A DNA stretch of 64,000 nt from Cupriavidus pauculus (GTDB lineage: Bacteria > Pseudomonadota > Gammaproteobacteria > Burkholderiales > Burkholderiaceae). Below the pieces are notes generated by a model that saw only the letters and a program-made list of their open reading frames with translations, searched no databases and had not been told where the DNA came from. Positions 9,474 through 17,685 of this stretch are shown here, in pieces; positions within the stretch are counted from its first letter, which is position 1, and each line of letters begins with the position of its first letter. Location of the stretch: NCBI RefSeq assembly GCF_008693385.1, contig NZ_CP044065.1, forward strand, positions 2,418,001 through 2,482,000, read 5' to 3'. The position numbers and the translations under genes are program-made.

Positions 9474-9526
9474 TCTACGTGCACCGCTCGCCATTTCACC
9501 ACGCAAGGCTCGTCACGCCAGACCGT

Positions 9527-10648
9527 ATGTTTTCCGATTCCGATCACGCCGCCATGCAACAGGCGCTCGCGCTCGCGGCGCGAGGCATGTTCACGACCAC
9601 ACCCAATCCCCGCGTCGGTTGCGTCCTGATCCGCGACGGCGAGGTCATCGGGCAGGGATACACGCAACCGGCGGGACAGGATCACGCGGAGATCCAGGCC
9701 ATGAAGGACGCGCTGTCGCGCGGGATCGATCCGCGCGGCGCCACGGCCTACGTCACGCTCGAACCCTGCAGCCATTTCGGCCGCACGCCCCCCTGCGCGG
9801 ATGCGCTGGTGCGCGCCGGTATCGCGCGCGTGGTGGCGGCGATGGAAGATCCCAACCCATCCGTATCGGGCCGCGGATTGCAGCGGCTGCGCGATGCGGG
9901 CATCGACGTGCGCTGCGGGCTGTTGGAGAAGGAAGCGCGCGATCTGAATATCGGCTTCGTGTCGCGCATGACGCGCGGCACGCCATGGGTACGCGTGAAG
10001 GTGGCCGCGTCGATCGACGGCGGCACCGCGCTGCACGACGGCACGAGCCAGTGGATCACGGGCCAGGCCGCGCGCGACGATGGCCATGCGTGGCGCGCGC
10101 GCGCCTGCGCGATCCTCACGGGCATCGGCACCGTGCGCGACGACAATCCCGAACTGACCGTGCGCGCCATTCCCACGCCGCGCCAGCCGCAGCGCGTGCT
10201 CGTCGACTCGCGACTCGACGTTCCGCTCGACGCGCGCATGCTCGCGCGCGACACCGGCGATTTCGCGAAGCCCGTGCTGATCTTCTGCGCCGTCGACGAT
10301 GTGCCGCGCCGCAAGGCCCTCGAGGCGCGTGGCGCCGAGGTCGTCGTGCTGCCGAATCCGCACGGCAAGGTCGAGCTGCGCCAGATGCTCGAGGCACTGG
10401 GCCAGCGCGGCATCAACGAACTGCATGTCGAGGCCGGCCACAAGCTCAATGGTTCGCTGATCCGGGAAGGGTGCGCGGACGAACTGCTGATCTATCTGGC
10501 GCCGAAGCTGCTCGGCGATGCGCAGGGCATGTTCAACCTGCCCCCGCTCGCCCGCCTCGACGATGCCCCGGCATTCCACTGGCACGACGTGCGCCAGATC
10601 GGCGACGACCTGCGCCTGATCGCGCGCCGCGCGCGCCCCCAATCATGA
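9527..10648 (+). CDS. ribD: Riboflavin biosynthesis bifunctional deaminase/reductase RibD
   Basis: 374 aa, normal length for RibD. The N-terminal cytidine-deaminase-like zinc site is complete: HAEIQAM and then PCSHFGRTPPC. The C-terminal reductase domain includes VKVAASIDGGTAL and the ELHVEAGHKLNGSLI segment. The protein deaminates and then reduces the pyrimidine intermediate after GTP cyclohydrolase II. I chose ATG 9527 (MFSDSDHAAM) because homologous proteins begin near this point; 9479 is an upstream alternative. It is followed after 25 bp by ribE. No FMN riboswitch was recognised upstream. Confidence 0.95.
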   Translation: MFSDSDHAAMQQALALAARGMFTTTPNPRVGCVLIRDGEVIGQGYTQPAGQDHAEIQAMKDALSRGIDPRGATAYVTLEPCSHFGRTPPCADALVRAGIARVVAAMEDPNPSVSGRGLQRLRDAGIDVRCGLLEKEARDLNIGFVSRMTRGTPWVRVKVAASIDGGTALHDGTSQWITGQAARDDGHAWRARACAILTGIGTVRDDNPELTVRAIPTPRQPQRVLVDSRLDVPLDARMLARDTGDFAKPVLIFCAVDDVPRRKALEARGAEVVVLPNPHGKVELRQMLEALGQRGINELHVEAGHKLNGSLIREGCADELLIYLAPKLLGDAQGMFNLPPLARLDDAPAFHWHDVRQIGDDLRLIARRARPQS

Positions 10649-10673
10649 TTGACGGTTTCTGAAGAGATCCACC

Positions 10674-11318
10674 ATGTTCACAGGCATTGTCGCGGCCGTC
10701 GGCCGCATCGAATCCGTTTCGCCGCTCGGCGACGCGCAAACCGCGGCCCAGGCCGGCGTGCGGCTGCGCATCGCCGCGGGCGATCTGAACCTGTCCGATG
10801 TCGCCCTTGGCGACAGCATCGCCATCCAAGGCGCCTGCATGACGGTGGTCGCGCTCGAAGCGGGCCATTTCGACGTCGACGTCTCGCGCGAATCTCTCGA
10901 CAAGACGGTCGGCCTCGACCGCCCCGGGCGCGTGAACCTCGAGAAGGCGCTGACGCTGGCCGAGCGCCTCGGCGGCCATCTGGTCTCGGGCCACGTCGAT
11001 GGCCTGGGCGAGGTGACGCACTTCGCGCCGGTCGGCGAGTCGCACGAGCTGCGCATCCGCGCGCCGCGCGAACTCGGCAAGTACCTCGCCTACAAGGGTT
11101 CGGTCGTGGTGAACGGCGTGTCGCTGACCGTGAACCGCGTAACCGATGGCCCCGATGGCTGCGAGTTCTCGATCAACCTGATTCCGCACACGGTGGAAGT
11201 CACGACGCTGCAGGAACTGAAGGCCGGTGCCCGCGTCAATCTGGAAATCGATCTGATCGCGCGGTACGTGGAGCGGATGCAATCGGCGTCTACCGACGTA
11301 CATAACCCATTGATTTAA
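10674..11318 (+). CDS. ribE: Riboflavin synthase alpha chain, C-terminus replaced by island
   Basis: 214 aa with the two-fold repeated lumazine-binding barrel: start MFTGIVAAVGRI, first repeat with GDSIAIQGACMTV, second with YKGSVVVNGVSLTVN. It converts two lumazines to riboflavin and one pyrimidinedione. The last conserved segment LIARYVERM is present, but the tail (QSASTDVHNPLI) comes from the inserted island. The original tail is stranded at 42259-42318. Only the last dozen or so residues change, after the conserved helix, so activity is probably kept. It is in an operon with ribD and was once contiguous with the locus that now resumes near 42.3 kb. Confidence 0.95.
   Translation: MFTGIVAAVGRIESVSPLGDAQTAAQAGVRLRIAAGDLNLSDVALGDSIAIQGACMTVVALEAGHFDVDVSRESLDKTVGLDRPGRVNLEKALTLAERLGGHLVSGHVDGLGEVTHFAPVGESHELRIRAPRELGKYLAYKGSVVVNGVSLTVNRVTDGPDGCEFSINLIPHTVEVTTLQELKAGARVNLEIDLIARYVERMQSASTDVHNPLI
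11253..11294 (+). other. attL-like junction of the island in ribE
   Basis: The codons for LIARYVERM here match those at 42259-42286 in 24 of 28 bases. All four differences fall at third codon positions. The longest exact shared run is ATCGCGCG (11256-11263). Chromosomal sequence lies to the left and island sequence to the right. The exact crossover cannot be fixed, because several short identical runs occur in this stretch. Confidence 0.8.
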
Positions 11319-11345
11319 TTTAATTTTCACCAAATCAGCTGTCTA

Positions 11346-11379
11346 CTGAGAGCTACCAAAAACCACCGGTAGCTCTCAG
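11346..11379. repeat. Perfect 12-bp inverted repeat near left island end
   Basis: CTGAGAGCTACC at 11346-11357 is repeated inverted at 11368-11379 around a 10-base spacer. It lies 27 bp after the ribE stop. There is no T-tract, so it is a weak candidate for an intrinsic terminator. It could be a protein-binding site of the island end or a transcript-stabilising hairpin for ribE. Confidence 0.75.
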
Positions 11380-11384
11380 CTTGC

Positions 11385-11433
11385 GACGGTAAACTTGACG
11401 GTATACTTCACCGGCACGCCGAAGTATACCGTC
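11385..11433. repeat. Tandem 12-bp repeat overlapping a 13-bp inverted repeat (left end arm sites)
   Basis: GACGGTAAACTT (11385-11396) is directly followed by GACGGTATACTT (11397-11408). The second unit is also the left arm of a perfect inverted repeat, GACGGTATACTTC at 11397-11409 and its complement at 11421-11433. The same tandem pair in the same orientation occurs at 42180-42203 near the right end. Paired arm-type sites near both ends are typical of integrase or excisionase binding, so that role is inferred. The remaining bases from 11319 to 11625 show no convincing gene. Confidence 0.75.
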
Positions 11434-11625
11434 GGGAGCCGCCAAATCCGGACATCAAACCACCCGGTTATCAGCCGCCTTCCTGCGCCAGCACTGGGAC
11501 TTGCGGCCGCCCCGACAAGTGCGGCTTTCCAGATTTTCTAGTTATCGGACTTGCTCGCACGGTCATCCTCCGGGATTGCACGCGTATCGCCGCGCTCGGC
11601 CCCGTGAACGGACTGCACAGCGGCT

Positions 11626-12093
11626 TTGGCGAGTACCGAACCTCTCACCAACCACTGGCTAACCCGAGCCAGGCATGTGTTGCCGGACGGACGAAACGAG
11701 GCGGAGATCGACAGGCTAGTTGCCGCACTCGAGCTTCTGCTTAAGATTGAGCCGCCGCCGCAACAGGATCAACCATCATTCTCGTGCGAGAAGAAGGTGA
11801 TTGAGTGCACTGGCTCCTTCCGGCCGGTCTCGACCTGCTGCCCAGCGCCAAGCTGCGGCTGCTCTGACCGACCCTTTACTGCCGGTCAAACTTGCCCTTG
11901 CGAGCGTGTGGAAAGCAAAGAGAAATCAGACGGTCACCGCTGCCTTCTAGGCCCCTTCTCCTACAACCATTACCCCGGAGCACATGGAGCACGGAGAGCA
12001 CAGGGAGAAACAGGAGGACATGGAGCACCGAATTTCACCCGTAACCATTTGATCTTAAAGAAGATTGTCCGGTTCATGTCTGCGGAATCATGA
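11626..12093 (+). CDS. Hypothetical protein, doubtful
   Basis: 155 codons from TTG 11626. The first 45 residues look protein-like (a helix NEAEIDRLVAALELLLK). The remainder is rich in Cys, Pro and Gly, with a purine-rich repetitive stretch at 11977-12030, and resembles no family I know. The stop overlaps an ATG of a 52-codon frame at 12090 (ATGA). That arrangement is the main argument for translation. It may be a decayed gene whose true coding part is only the first third. Confidence 0.3.
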   Translation: MASTEPLTNHWLTRARHVLPDGRNEAEIDRLVAALELLLKIEPPPQQDQPSFSCEKKVIECTGSFRPVSTCCPAPSCGCSDRPFTAGQTCPCERVESKEKSDGHRCLLGPFSYNHYPGAHGARRAQGETGGHGAPNFTRNHLILKKIVRFMSAES

Positions 12094-12248
12094 GAACTGA
12101 AGTTGACCAGTTGATCAACTTCGCTGATCTGATTAAACCTTGGTCCGCAAAAAGCTGGGACAGACTGCGTGGGATTCAGAGTATCCAGTCATTGGAGTTG
12201 CGCGACTTCAGGTGTCTAATCGGTCTATCAAATTACTCGAAGGACTGA
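12090..12248 (+). CDS. Small hypothetical protein (52 aa)
   Basis: A short frame starting ATGA in the stop of the preceding frame and ending 1 bp before the ATG at 12250. It encodes MRTEVDQLINFADLIKPW and ends in SNYSKD, a soluble, helical-looking peptide. No family is recognised. The tight packing on both sides suggests it may be a real small gene in an island operon, but coding evidence is limited to that context. Confidence 0.4.
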   Translation: MRTEVDQLINFADLIKPWSAKSWDRLRGIQSIQSLELRDFRCLIGLSNYSKD

Positions 12249-12249
12249 C

Positions 12250-12945
12250 ATGGCAACACAGAAGCAATCGCGGAACCGACGGCTCAATATGACCGAGCGC
12301 GCAAAGCAGCAAATGGAAATCCAGTTCCCCGACTACCCGCGTGAACTGCTTTGGCATCGCAAATTGAACGATGGCTACTCGACGATCCCACGTACCCTCC
12401 CGCTCGCGATGCAAGGGATCGACGCCCAATCCAAGGGGCAACCTGCGGGGCATACGCTGCTGTGCTTGTGGATTCGTGCACCCGATTACCCTTTTCTCAC
12501 GATTGACGCGCCGGCCACCTTCGCAGCAGAAACCGGCTTCGATGGCGAGCGTGCAGTCGATACTTGGCGCCGGCGCATGCGCACGCTGCGCGATCTCGGA
12601 TTCATTGAGGCGAAGAAGGGGCCTTCCGGCGACTTCCACTACGTACTGCTGCTCAACCCAAACGTAGGCATCGAAAAGCTGAACCGAGCGGGCAAAGTGC
12701 AGACCGCTCTCTACGGACGCTTCCGGGACCGTTTGATCGACATCGGCGCGCAGAGCGACATCACGGACTATGACGACCACCTTGCTGACCTCAAGAAGGC
12801 CGAAGCGAAGTTAGCTGCGAAAGCCGCGAAGATTGCCAGGAGCCCAGTCGCTTCTTCCGACGCACCAGCTAAGACAGCCAAGTCGACCAGTGTTTCCGCA
12901 AAGCCCAAGTCGAGGGCCCGTTCGAAGCTTAAGGAGGAGGACTAA
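12250..12945 (+). CDS. Hypothetical protein with winged-helix-like core and basic tail
   Basis: 231 aa. Residues about 70-140 (RAPDYPFLTIDAPATFAAE, then AVDTWRRRMRTLRDLGFIEAKK) have the look of a winged-helix unit: a helix, an Arg-rich recognition-like helix and a beta hairpin. The last 60 residues are Ala/Lys-rich and low complexity, typical of a DNA-binding tail. No catalytic motif is seen. It is followed after 3 bp by a small membrane protein gene with a strong AGGAGG site located inside its own 3' end. A role in plasmid-like maintenance or replication control is plausible but unproven. Confidence 0.7.
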   Translation: MATQKQSRNRRLNMTERAKQQMEIQFPDYPRELLWHRKLNDGYSTIPRTLPLAMQGIDAQSKGQPAGHTLLCLWIRAPDYPFLTIDAPATFAAETGFDGERAVDTWRRRMRTLRDLGFIEAKKGPSGDFHYVLLLNPNVGIEKLNRAGKVQTALYGRFRDRLIDIGAQSDITDYDDHLADLKKAEAKLAAKAAKIARSPVASSDAPAKTAKSTSVSAKPKSRARSKLKEED

Positions 12946-12948
12946 AGA

Positions 12949-13161
12949 ATGGCTCGCATCAAAGACTCCCCGGAAGAAAGGAGCTTGTTCGGTCGCTGGG
13001 CTCGATGGGCGGCGGCACCGTACTGCGAGTTCAAGGACGACCGCGCCCGCCTGCTCGCCCTTGTTGCGCGCGACCTACGCAAGGTGATTATCGCGGTCGT
13101 GCTTGCGGTCACGGGTGTCTCGCTGCCGTGGCGTGCGTGGATTGCCCTTCTTGTGGGATGA
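12949..13161 (+). CDS. Small single-span membrane protein
   Basis: 70 aa. A basic amphipathic first half (ERSLFGRWARWAAAPYCEF) is followed by one hydrophobic segment (VIIAVVLAVTGVSLPW) and a short tail. A strong AAGGAGGAGGAC ribosome site lies 8 bases before the ATG. It is coupled to the upstream basic protein gene. No family is recognised. Small membrane proteins behind regulators in islands can be toxins or partners of a membrane process, but nothing here decides this. Confidence 0.6.
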   Translation: MARIKDSPEERSLFGRWARWAAAPYCEFKDDRARLLALVARDLRKVIIAVVLAVTGVSLPWRAWIALLVG

Positions 13162-13303
13162 GCCGGCTCCCCTGCGCGAGATTGCGACTACCACTACTTC
13201 TGCCTCAAGATCCGAGCCGCCCCGGAATTCGCCGATGAACCTTATGTAAGCCGCTCCGAATGAGGCAGAATTTCCCCTCTTCCCTCTCAATAAAGGATGT
13301 TGC

Positions 13304-14047
13304 ATGGTCGACAAGAGCAAGGTGAGCGAATCCATCGGCCGCAAGGCGTACGCTGAATTCGCCGAGCGTTACGCCGAGATTGCCCCGACCAAACCGCATA
13401 ACGCCCTCTATGAGCGCCCAACATCGATGGCACTTCTTGGTGATGTCAATGGGCGAGCGGTTCTCGATGCCGGATGTGGGCCGGGCATTTGTAGTCAGCA
13501 GCTCGCGAGTAGCGGAGCCATGGTGCATGCATTCGATGCAACCCCGGAGATGGTGAAACTTGCTCGCACTCGCTGTGCCGGCTTACCCGTGGAGGTAGTA
13601 GAGGGTGATCTTTCTATGCCTCTCGCGTGGCTGCAGGACCATTCATTCGACAAGATCTTGTGTTCGCTTGCTTTCGACTACGTAGAGAATCTCGCGCCGG
13701 TTCTCGGGGAATTCCGACGGGTGTCGCGGCCGGGGGCGACTTTGGTGTTCTCGATGGCACATCCGATGCGAGATTGGATGGATGAGCGGACACGAGGCGA
13801 AACTAACTATTTCGACACATCCAAATTCGGATTCTACTGGTCAGGCTTTGGCGAGCCCAAGCCCTATGTGCAGGCGTACCGCAGGCCCCTTTCCGACATT
13901 CTGAACGGTCTGACGAACAGTGGATGGTCCCTGGATCGATTCATTGAGCCCCGTCCGTTACCGGAAATGAAGGAGGCATCGGAGCGCCTCTATACGGAAC
14001 TATCCCAAGCCCCCGCGTTCATCTGCGTGCGCGCGCGGTGGTGCTAA
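13304..14047 (+). CDS. Class I SAM-dependent methyltransferase
   Basis: 247 aa. Motif I is VLDAGCGPGICSQQL (residues about 52-66), followed by an acidic strand end (HAFDATPEMVKLAR) and motif IV-like FDKILCSLAFDYVENL. It belongs to the Methyltransf_11/25 group acting on small molecules. The substrate is not evident. An SAM-dependent role in island biology, such as metabolite or toxin methylation, would be guesswork. The promoter probably lies in the 140 bp upstream. Confidence 0.85.
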   Translation: MVDKSKVSESIGRKAYAEFAERYAEIAPTKPHNALYERPTSMALLGDVNGRAVLDAGCGPGICSQQLASSGAMVHAFDATPEMVKLARTRCAGLPVEVVEGDLSMPLAWLQDHSFDKILCSLAFDYVENLAPVLGEFRRVSRPGATLVFSMAHPMRDWMDERTRGETNYFDTSKFGFYWSGFGEPKPYVQAYRRPLSDILNGLTNSGWSLDRFIEPRPLPEMKEASERLYTELSQAPAFICVRARWC

Positions 14048-14151
14048 TGCGGAGCGTCTTGCTTCGGCGACTAGGCGTGTGACACCGAAACGGGCTCCGC
14101 CCGGCTTCGTGGCCGACGCGAGTCTGAGCTGTAATGAGGATGCTTAGTTTC

Positions 14152-14598
14152 TCATGTACCACCTTCAGGCGGTCTCCTAGCAGGCGATCTCTTTCGCGGC
14201 GCTGCTGGCCCCCTCAATCGGATACCCATCTCCCTTAGCGTGCGGTGAACGTTCGGCACGCCAAAGGCTACACCGAACTTCCGCTCGATAAGCTGACTGA
14301 CTAGTGCCAGCGTCCACCAGCCCGATGGGGATTCGCGCTTCGTAGGCCCCACAAACAGCGTCTTCCTCAACGAGCGTCGTTGCGCTTCATTCAAACCGGC
14401 AGGACGCCCCAATGGCCGCTGACGCCACGCCTGGGGACTCTCTGCCAGCTTCTTGGCCCAACTTGATGCTGCCTGCCGGCTGACACCGAGATGGCGCGCC
14501 ACCTCCGCCTGGGAAACGCCGCGAGCGAGCATGCGCATGCCATCGCGCCGACACTCTTCCATCCCTTCCAAATCTCTCTTGTACTGCTTCATTGCCAT
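14152..14598 (-). CDS. Helix-turn-helix protein resembling the N-terminal half of IS630-type transposases
   Basis: 148 aa. The first helix-turn-helix is GVSQAEVARHLGVSRQAASSWAKK (about residues 27-50). A winged-helix part with LVSQLIERKFGVAFG and VHRTLREMGIRL follows, the layout of the DNA-binding half of IS630/Tc1-like transposases. The DDE catalytic half is absent and the protein ends in a basic Pro-rich tail. It may be a transposase remnant or a domesticated DNA-binding protein. It lies upstream of the integrase on the opposite strand. Confidence 0.7.
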   Translation of the reverse strand: MAMKQYKRDLEGMEECRRDGMRMLARGVSQAEVARHLGVSRQAASSWAKKLAESPQAWRQRPLGRPAGLNEAQRRSLRKTLFVGPTKRESPSGWWTLALVSQLIERKFGVAFGVPNVHRTLREMGIRLRGPAAPRKRSPARRPPEGGT

Positions 14599-14767
14599 CG
14601 TGTCAGCAGAGCTACCTAGTCATGCCGAAGACAGTACCCAATGCTCCCCCGCTTGTCATCCATTTAATGAAAAACCGTGGATCCGCCAAAGTTAGCCGAC
14701 GATGGACCGCGAGCCAGCGCCATTGCTATGTTTGATGCCGCCCAATACCTCTACATTGAGTCCCAGA

Positions 14768-16138
14768 ATGATTCTGAGCACCAAGAAAATCGAGAGCATC
14801 AAATATGACGACAAGGCGCGGACGCTGCGCGATGGCACGGGCTTGTGCTTGGTCGTCTTCAAGAAATCCAAGTCCTGGCGCTACACCTATCGGTATGCTG
14901 GCCGCTGCTACACGATCACGTTCGGCACATATCCCTCCATCAGTCTCGCGGAAGCTCGTGAATGCCTGAGCGAAGCCAAGAAGCAACTCGCTCGCGGCGT
15001 CAATCCCGCCATCAACAAGAAGCTGCTTAAACTGGCATCGGAAGCGCAACTCGGCAACAGCTTCTCCGATGTGGCGAAGGACTGGTATGACAGCAAGAAA
15101 GATCAACGCTCCGATGTATGGTGCGAGGCCCACGAGCTCTATCTGCGCCGCGATCTGAACCCCTATCTCGCCAACCTGCCGCTCGAGTCGATTGACCCCA
15201 CGTTGCTACTGAACGTCCTCGAACGGATCAAATCAGTTCGCGGCGTGCGGACAGCGGAGCGCGTTCGGCAAACAGCTATCCAAGTGTTCGACCACGGGAT
15301 GCGCAAACTCAAGATTCAGGCGAACCCAGGGCGCATTTTGAAGGGCTGGGCGGATCTGCCTGCGCAGGTCAGCCATCAGCCGTTGCGAGAGGATGAGATT
15401 CATGAGTTTGTCGAACGCCTCGACGCCGATACCGGATCTGTCGCCACCAAGCTATGCATCTTGCTCATGTTGCTCACATTCGTACGCAAGACAGAAATTG
15501 TTGAGGCGCGCTGGTCGGAGTTCGACATGCGCAAGGCGATGTGGACGATCCCGCCTGAGCGCATGAAGATGCGCGATGCCCACGTGGTACCGCTCAGCCG
15601 GCAGGCGTTGGAAGCATTGACGCAGTTACGGCCGCTATCGTTTGGCTCGCCCTTCCTGTTCCCGAGCAACAGCACCATCACCAAGCCCATGAGCCTGTCC
15701 ACGCCCAACGTCATGTTCAAGCGGATGGACTATGCAAACCGCTTCTCGCCGCATGGCCTGCGCTCGACTGCCAGTACTTGGCTGAACAATCGCGGCGTGC
15801 GTGCGGATGTCATCGAGCGCCAGCTCGCCCACGCCGAGCGCAACCGCGTGCGCGCCGCCTACAACCATGCCGACTACATGCCGGAACGCATCGCCATGAT
15901 GCAGATGTGGGCTGATTTCATCGAGCCGCCCGCACAGGTAACGACGATCAACGAGAAGTTGTTTGCACCCACCGAGGCAGAAGCCCACTACACGCCCGAT
16001 GACTGGGCGTGGCAGTTCCTTCGGTTGAGCAATGACTACAAACAAGCCTTTGCTCGCGCTAGCGCAGAGACACCCGATGCAGAGCACCTGAGCGAGATCC
16101 GAAGCCACCTCGTCAATGCCGCCCATGTGCACGTATAA
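14768..16138 (+). CDS. int: P4-type tyrosine integrase
   Basis: 456 aa from ATG 14768, where DUF4102-type integrases normally begin; ATG 14702 adds 22 residues. The N-terminal arm-binding domain reads LRDGTGLCLVVFKKS, with WRYTYRYAGR and the TFGTYPSISLAEAR segment. The catalytic residues are all visible: R240 in TFVRKTEIV, H329 and R332 in HGLR, H355 in LAHAE and nucleophile Y365 in AAYNHADY. It should recombine the attachment sites of the island. It sits 3.4 kb inside the left end rather than at the edge, which is unusual for this family. Confidence 0.93.
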   Translation: MILSTKKIESIKYDDKARTLRDGTGLCLVVFKKSKSWRYTYRYAGRCYTITFGTYPSISLAEARECLSEAKKQLARGVNPAINKKLLKLASEAQLGNSFSDVAKDWYDSKKDQRSDVWCEAHELYLRRDLNPYLANLPLESIDPTLLLNVLERIKSVRGVRTAERVRQTAIQVFDHGMRKLKIQANPGRILKGWADLPAQVSHQPLREDEIHEFVERLDADTGSVATKLCILLMLLTFVRKTEIVEARWSEFDMRKAMWTIPPERMKMRDAHVVPLSRQALEALTQLRPLSFGSPFLFPSNSTITKPMSLSTPNVMFKRMDYANRFSPHGLRSTASTWLNNRGVRADVIERQLAHAERNRVRAAYNHADYMPERIAMMQMWADFIEPPAQVTTINEKLFAPTEAEAHYTPDDWAWQFLRLSNDYKQAFARASAETPDAEHLSEIRSHLVNAAHVHV

Positions 16139-16207
16139 GCAGGAGCCGACCCTGCCTGCGCCCTCGAGTTTGGGCTCGCCGCATGGCTGGACCCGTCACT
16201 TGAGACT

Positions 16208-17074
16208 TTGCCGAAACTGAATGGGGCCGGCTCCTGGTTTTTTCCGCTGAAGCGCGTCACTCAGGAAGACCGCCGTCTCATCGAGGTCGGTGCAACCTGG
16301 CCGGCTCAACGCGCTGCCGGCAAGCGCCCGACTGAAACCCCGCCACAGCTTGTTGTCAGTGAGACAGCCTTCGGATATGGCGCGGCCAGGTGCGCAAACT
16401 TATGCGATACCTCCCGCCACGAGCGCATGGTCTGGGCTGCAATTGACTGCAGCGTGCCTCCTGATGCTCAAGTCGCCTCCCTAAAGGCACTTGCTCAAGT
16501 GCATCGCGCATACTGGCGCGAAAACGGCATGCTGACAAAGGACACCTCCACGGCGACAATCGAAACGACCGACTATCAGGATGTCTTTTCCCATGTCGGG
16601 TTTCGACGAACCCACGATGCGGGCATTTCGACGGACGACAACGCTTCTTTCTGGCGGGTTGTCGGCGTCGATGCACTGGGCCCCATCGTTACAGAGACGG
16701 AGACTTGCCTGCGGCTGCTGCGCGAAATCCACTGCCGATTCCAAAAGCAAGAGGAGGTTACGAACTGGCCATCTCGTTTTCCCCAACTCATTCCGACCGT
16801 GCCAGGTCAGTCTGAAAGACCTCCAACTAACAGCCGCTACCTGAAAGCCCTTCTCGCCCTGGCTACAGCAAGCGCGTCAGCCAACTTTGACCAGACGCGC
16901 GCCAATGACATCGCTCGGGAAGTAGGCATTGGCCCCACTAAGGGCAGACGTTCGCCCAGTTGGATGACGGATTTCCACGATTCCATGGAGGAAACGCATC
17001 TTCGTCGAGCCAACCTCTTAGTCAGGAAGCTCTATCGCTGGCTCGTGCATGCCCAGATATCGCTGGCGCAGTAG
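16208..17074 (+). CDS. Hypothetical protein downstream of integrase
   Basis: About 288 aa from TTG 16208; a different start is possible since no clear ribosome site is seen. The protein is soluble, with no membrane span and no motif I recognise. Residues about 85-110 form a helix rich in Ala/Leu and the C-terminal part is helical with several Arg (TDFHDSMEETHLRRANLLVRKLYRWL). It starts 69 bp behind the integrase stop in the same direction, so it may be co-transcribed and take part in element mobility. Function unknown. Confidence 0.6.
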   Translation: MPKLNGAGSWFFPLKRVTQEDRRLIEVGATWPAQRAAGKRPTETPPQLVVSETAFGYGAARCANLCDTSRHERMVWAAIDCSVPPDAQVASLKALAQVHRAYWRENGMLTKDTSTATIETTDYQDVFSHVGFRRTHDAGISTDDNASFWRVVGVDALGPIVTETETCLRLLREIHCRFQKQEEVTNWPSRFPQLIPTVPGQSERPPTNSRYLKALLALATASASANFDQTRANDIAREVGIGPTKGRRSPSWMTDFHDSMEETHLRRANLLVRKLYRWLVHAQISLAQ

Positions 17075-17378
17075 CCACCTAATTCGACTGAAACGTAGGT
17101 CACCCGTCGCAGCGATGTGCCAGCAGCCGAGAGAATCGCCGCTGGCACATCCCCCCTCGCAAGCCCAACTGCCACACGGCGCCAATTCCCCAACGCAATC
17201 CGGAACGCCTGCGCCGCCACTACCACACCCCAAGTAATCCCGCAAATAGCAAGGAAGCGTTTTCGTGCGACCCGAGCCCGGCCTAAAGCAGGTCTTGCTA
17301 TTCGCCGTGAGGTTCCCTGAAAGGAAGAATGCGTCCGTTCGATCACGAACATCCTTCAACAGACGAACGGAGCCTTCC

Positions 17379-17669
17379 ATGCAAAGTACCAACATCAAAC
17401 TGGCAACAACGCAACTCATGGGGTCTACGGCGAAGCCCTACACATGCTCCCGCGAAAGCACAGCACCTACCGAAATCAATGAGCTGATCCGGCTTCCCAC
17501 TGTACTTCAGATCGCTGGCATCAGCCGACCGCAGGTCTACGTGCTCATGCGACGGGGCCGATTTCCGCAAGGCGTGAAACTGGGCAGGGCGACAGCCTGG
17601 GTCCGTAAAGAGATCAACGATTGGGTACAGCAGCGTATTGCCGAGCGCGATGCAACGCTGGCAGCCTGA
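17379..17669 (+). CDS. AlpA-family DNA-binding regulator / excisionase-like protein
   Basis: 96 aa from ATG 17379. Residues about 38-80 match the AlpA/MerR-like helix-turn-helix plan: IRLPTVLQIAGISRPQVYVL, then RRGRFPQGVKLGRATAWVRKE, then INDWVQQRIAE. In P4-like elements such proteins activate the integrase or act as excision factors. It starts the replication module, with its stop 16 bp before the ATG of the helicase gene. The 304 bp before it (17075-17378) hold no other gene that I can support and probably its promoter. Confidence 0.85.
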   Translation: MQSTNIKLATTQLMGSTAKPYTCSRESTAPTEINELIRLPTVLQIAGISRPQVYVLMRRGRFPQGVKLGRATAWVRKEINDWVQQRIAERDATLAA

Positions 17670-17685
17670 GAAGGAAGAGGCTCCC

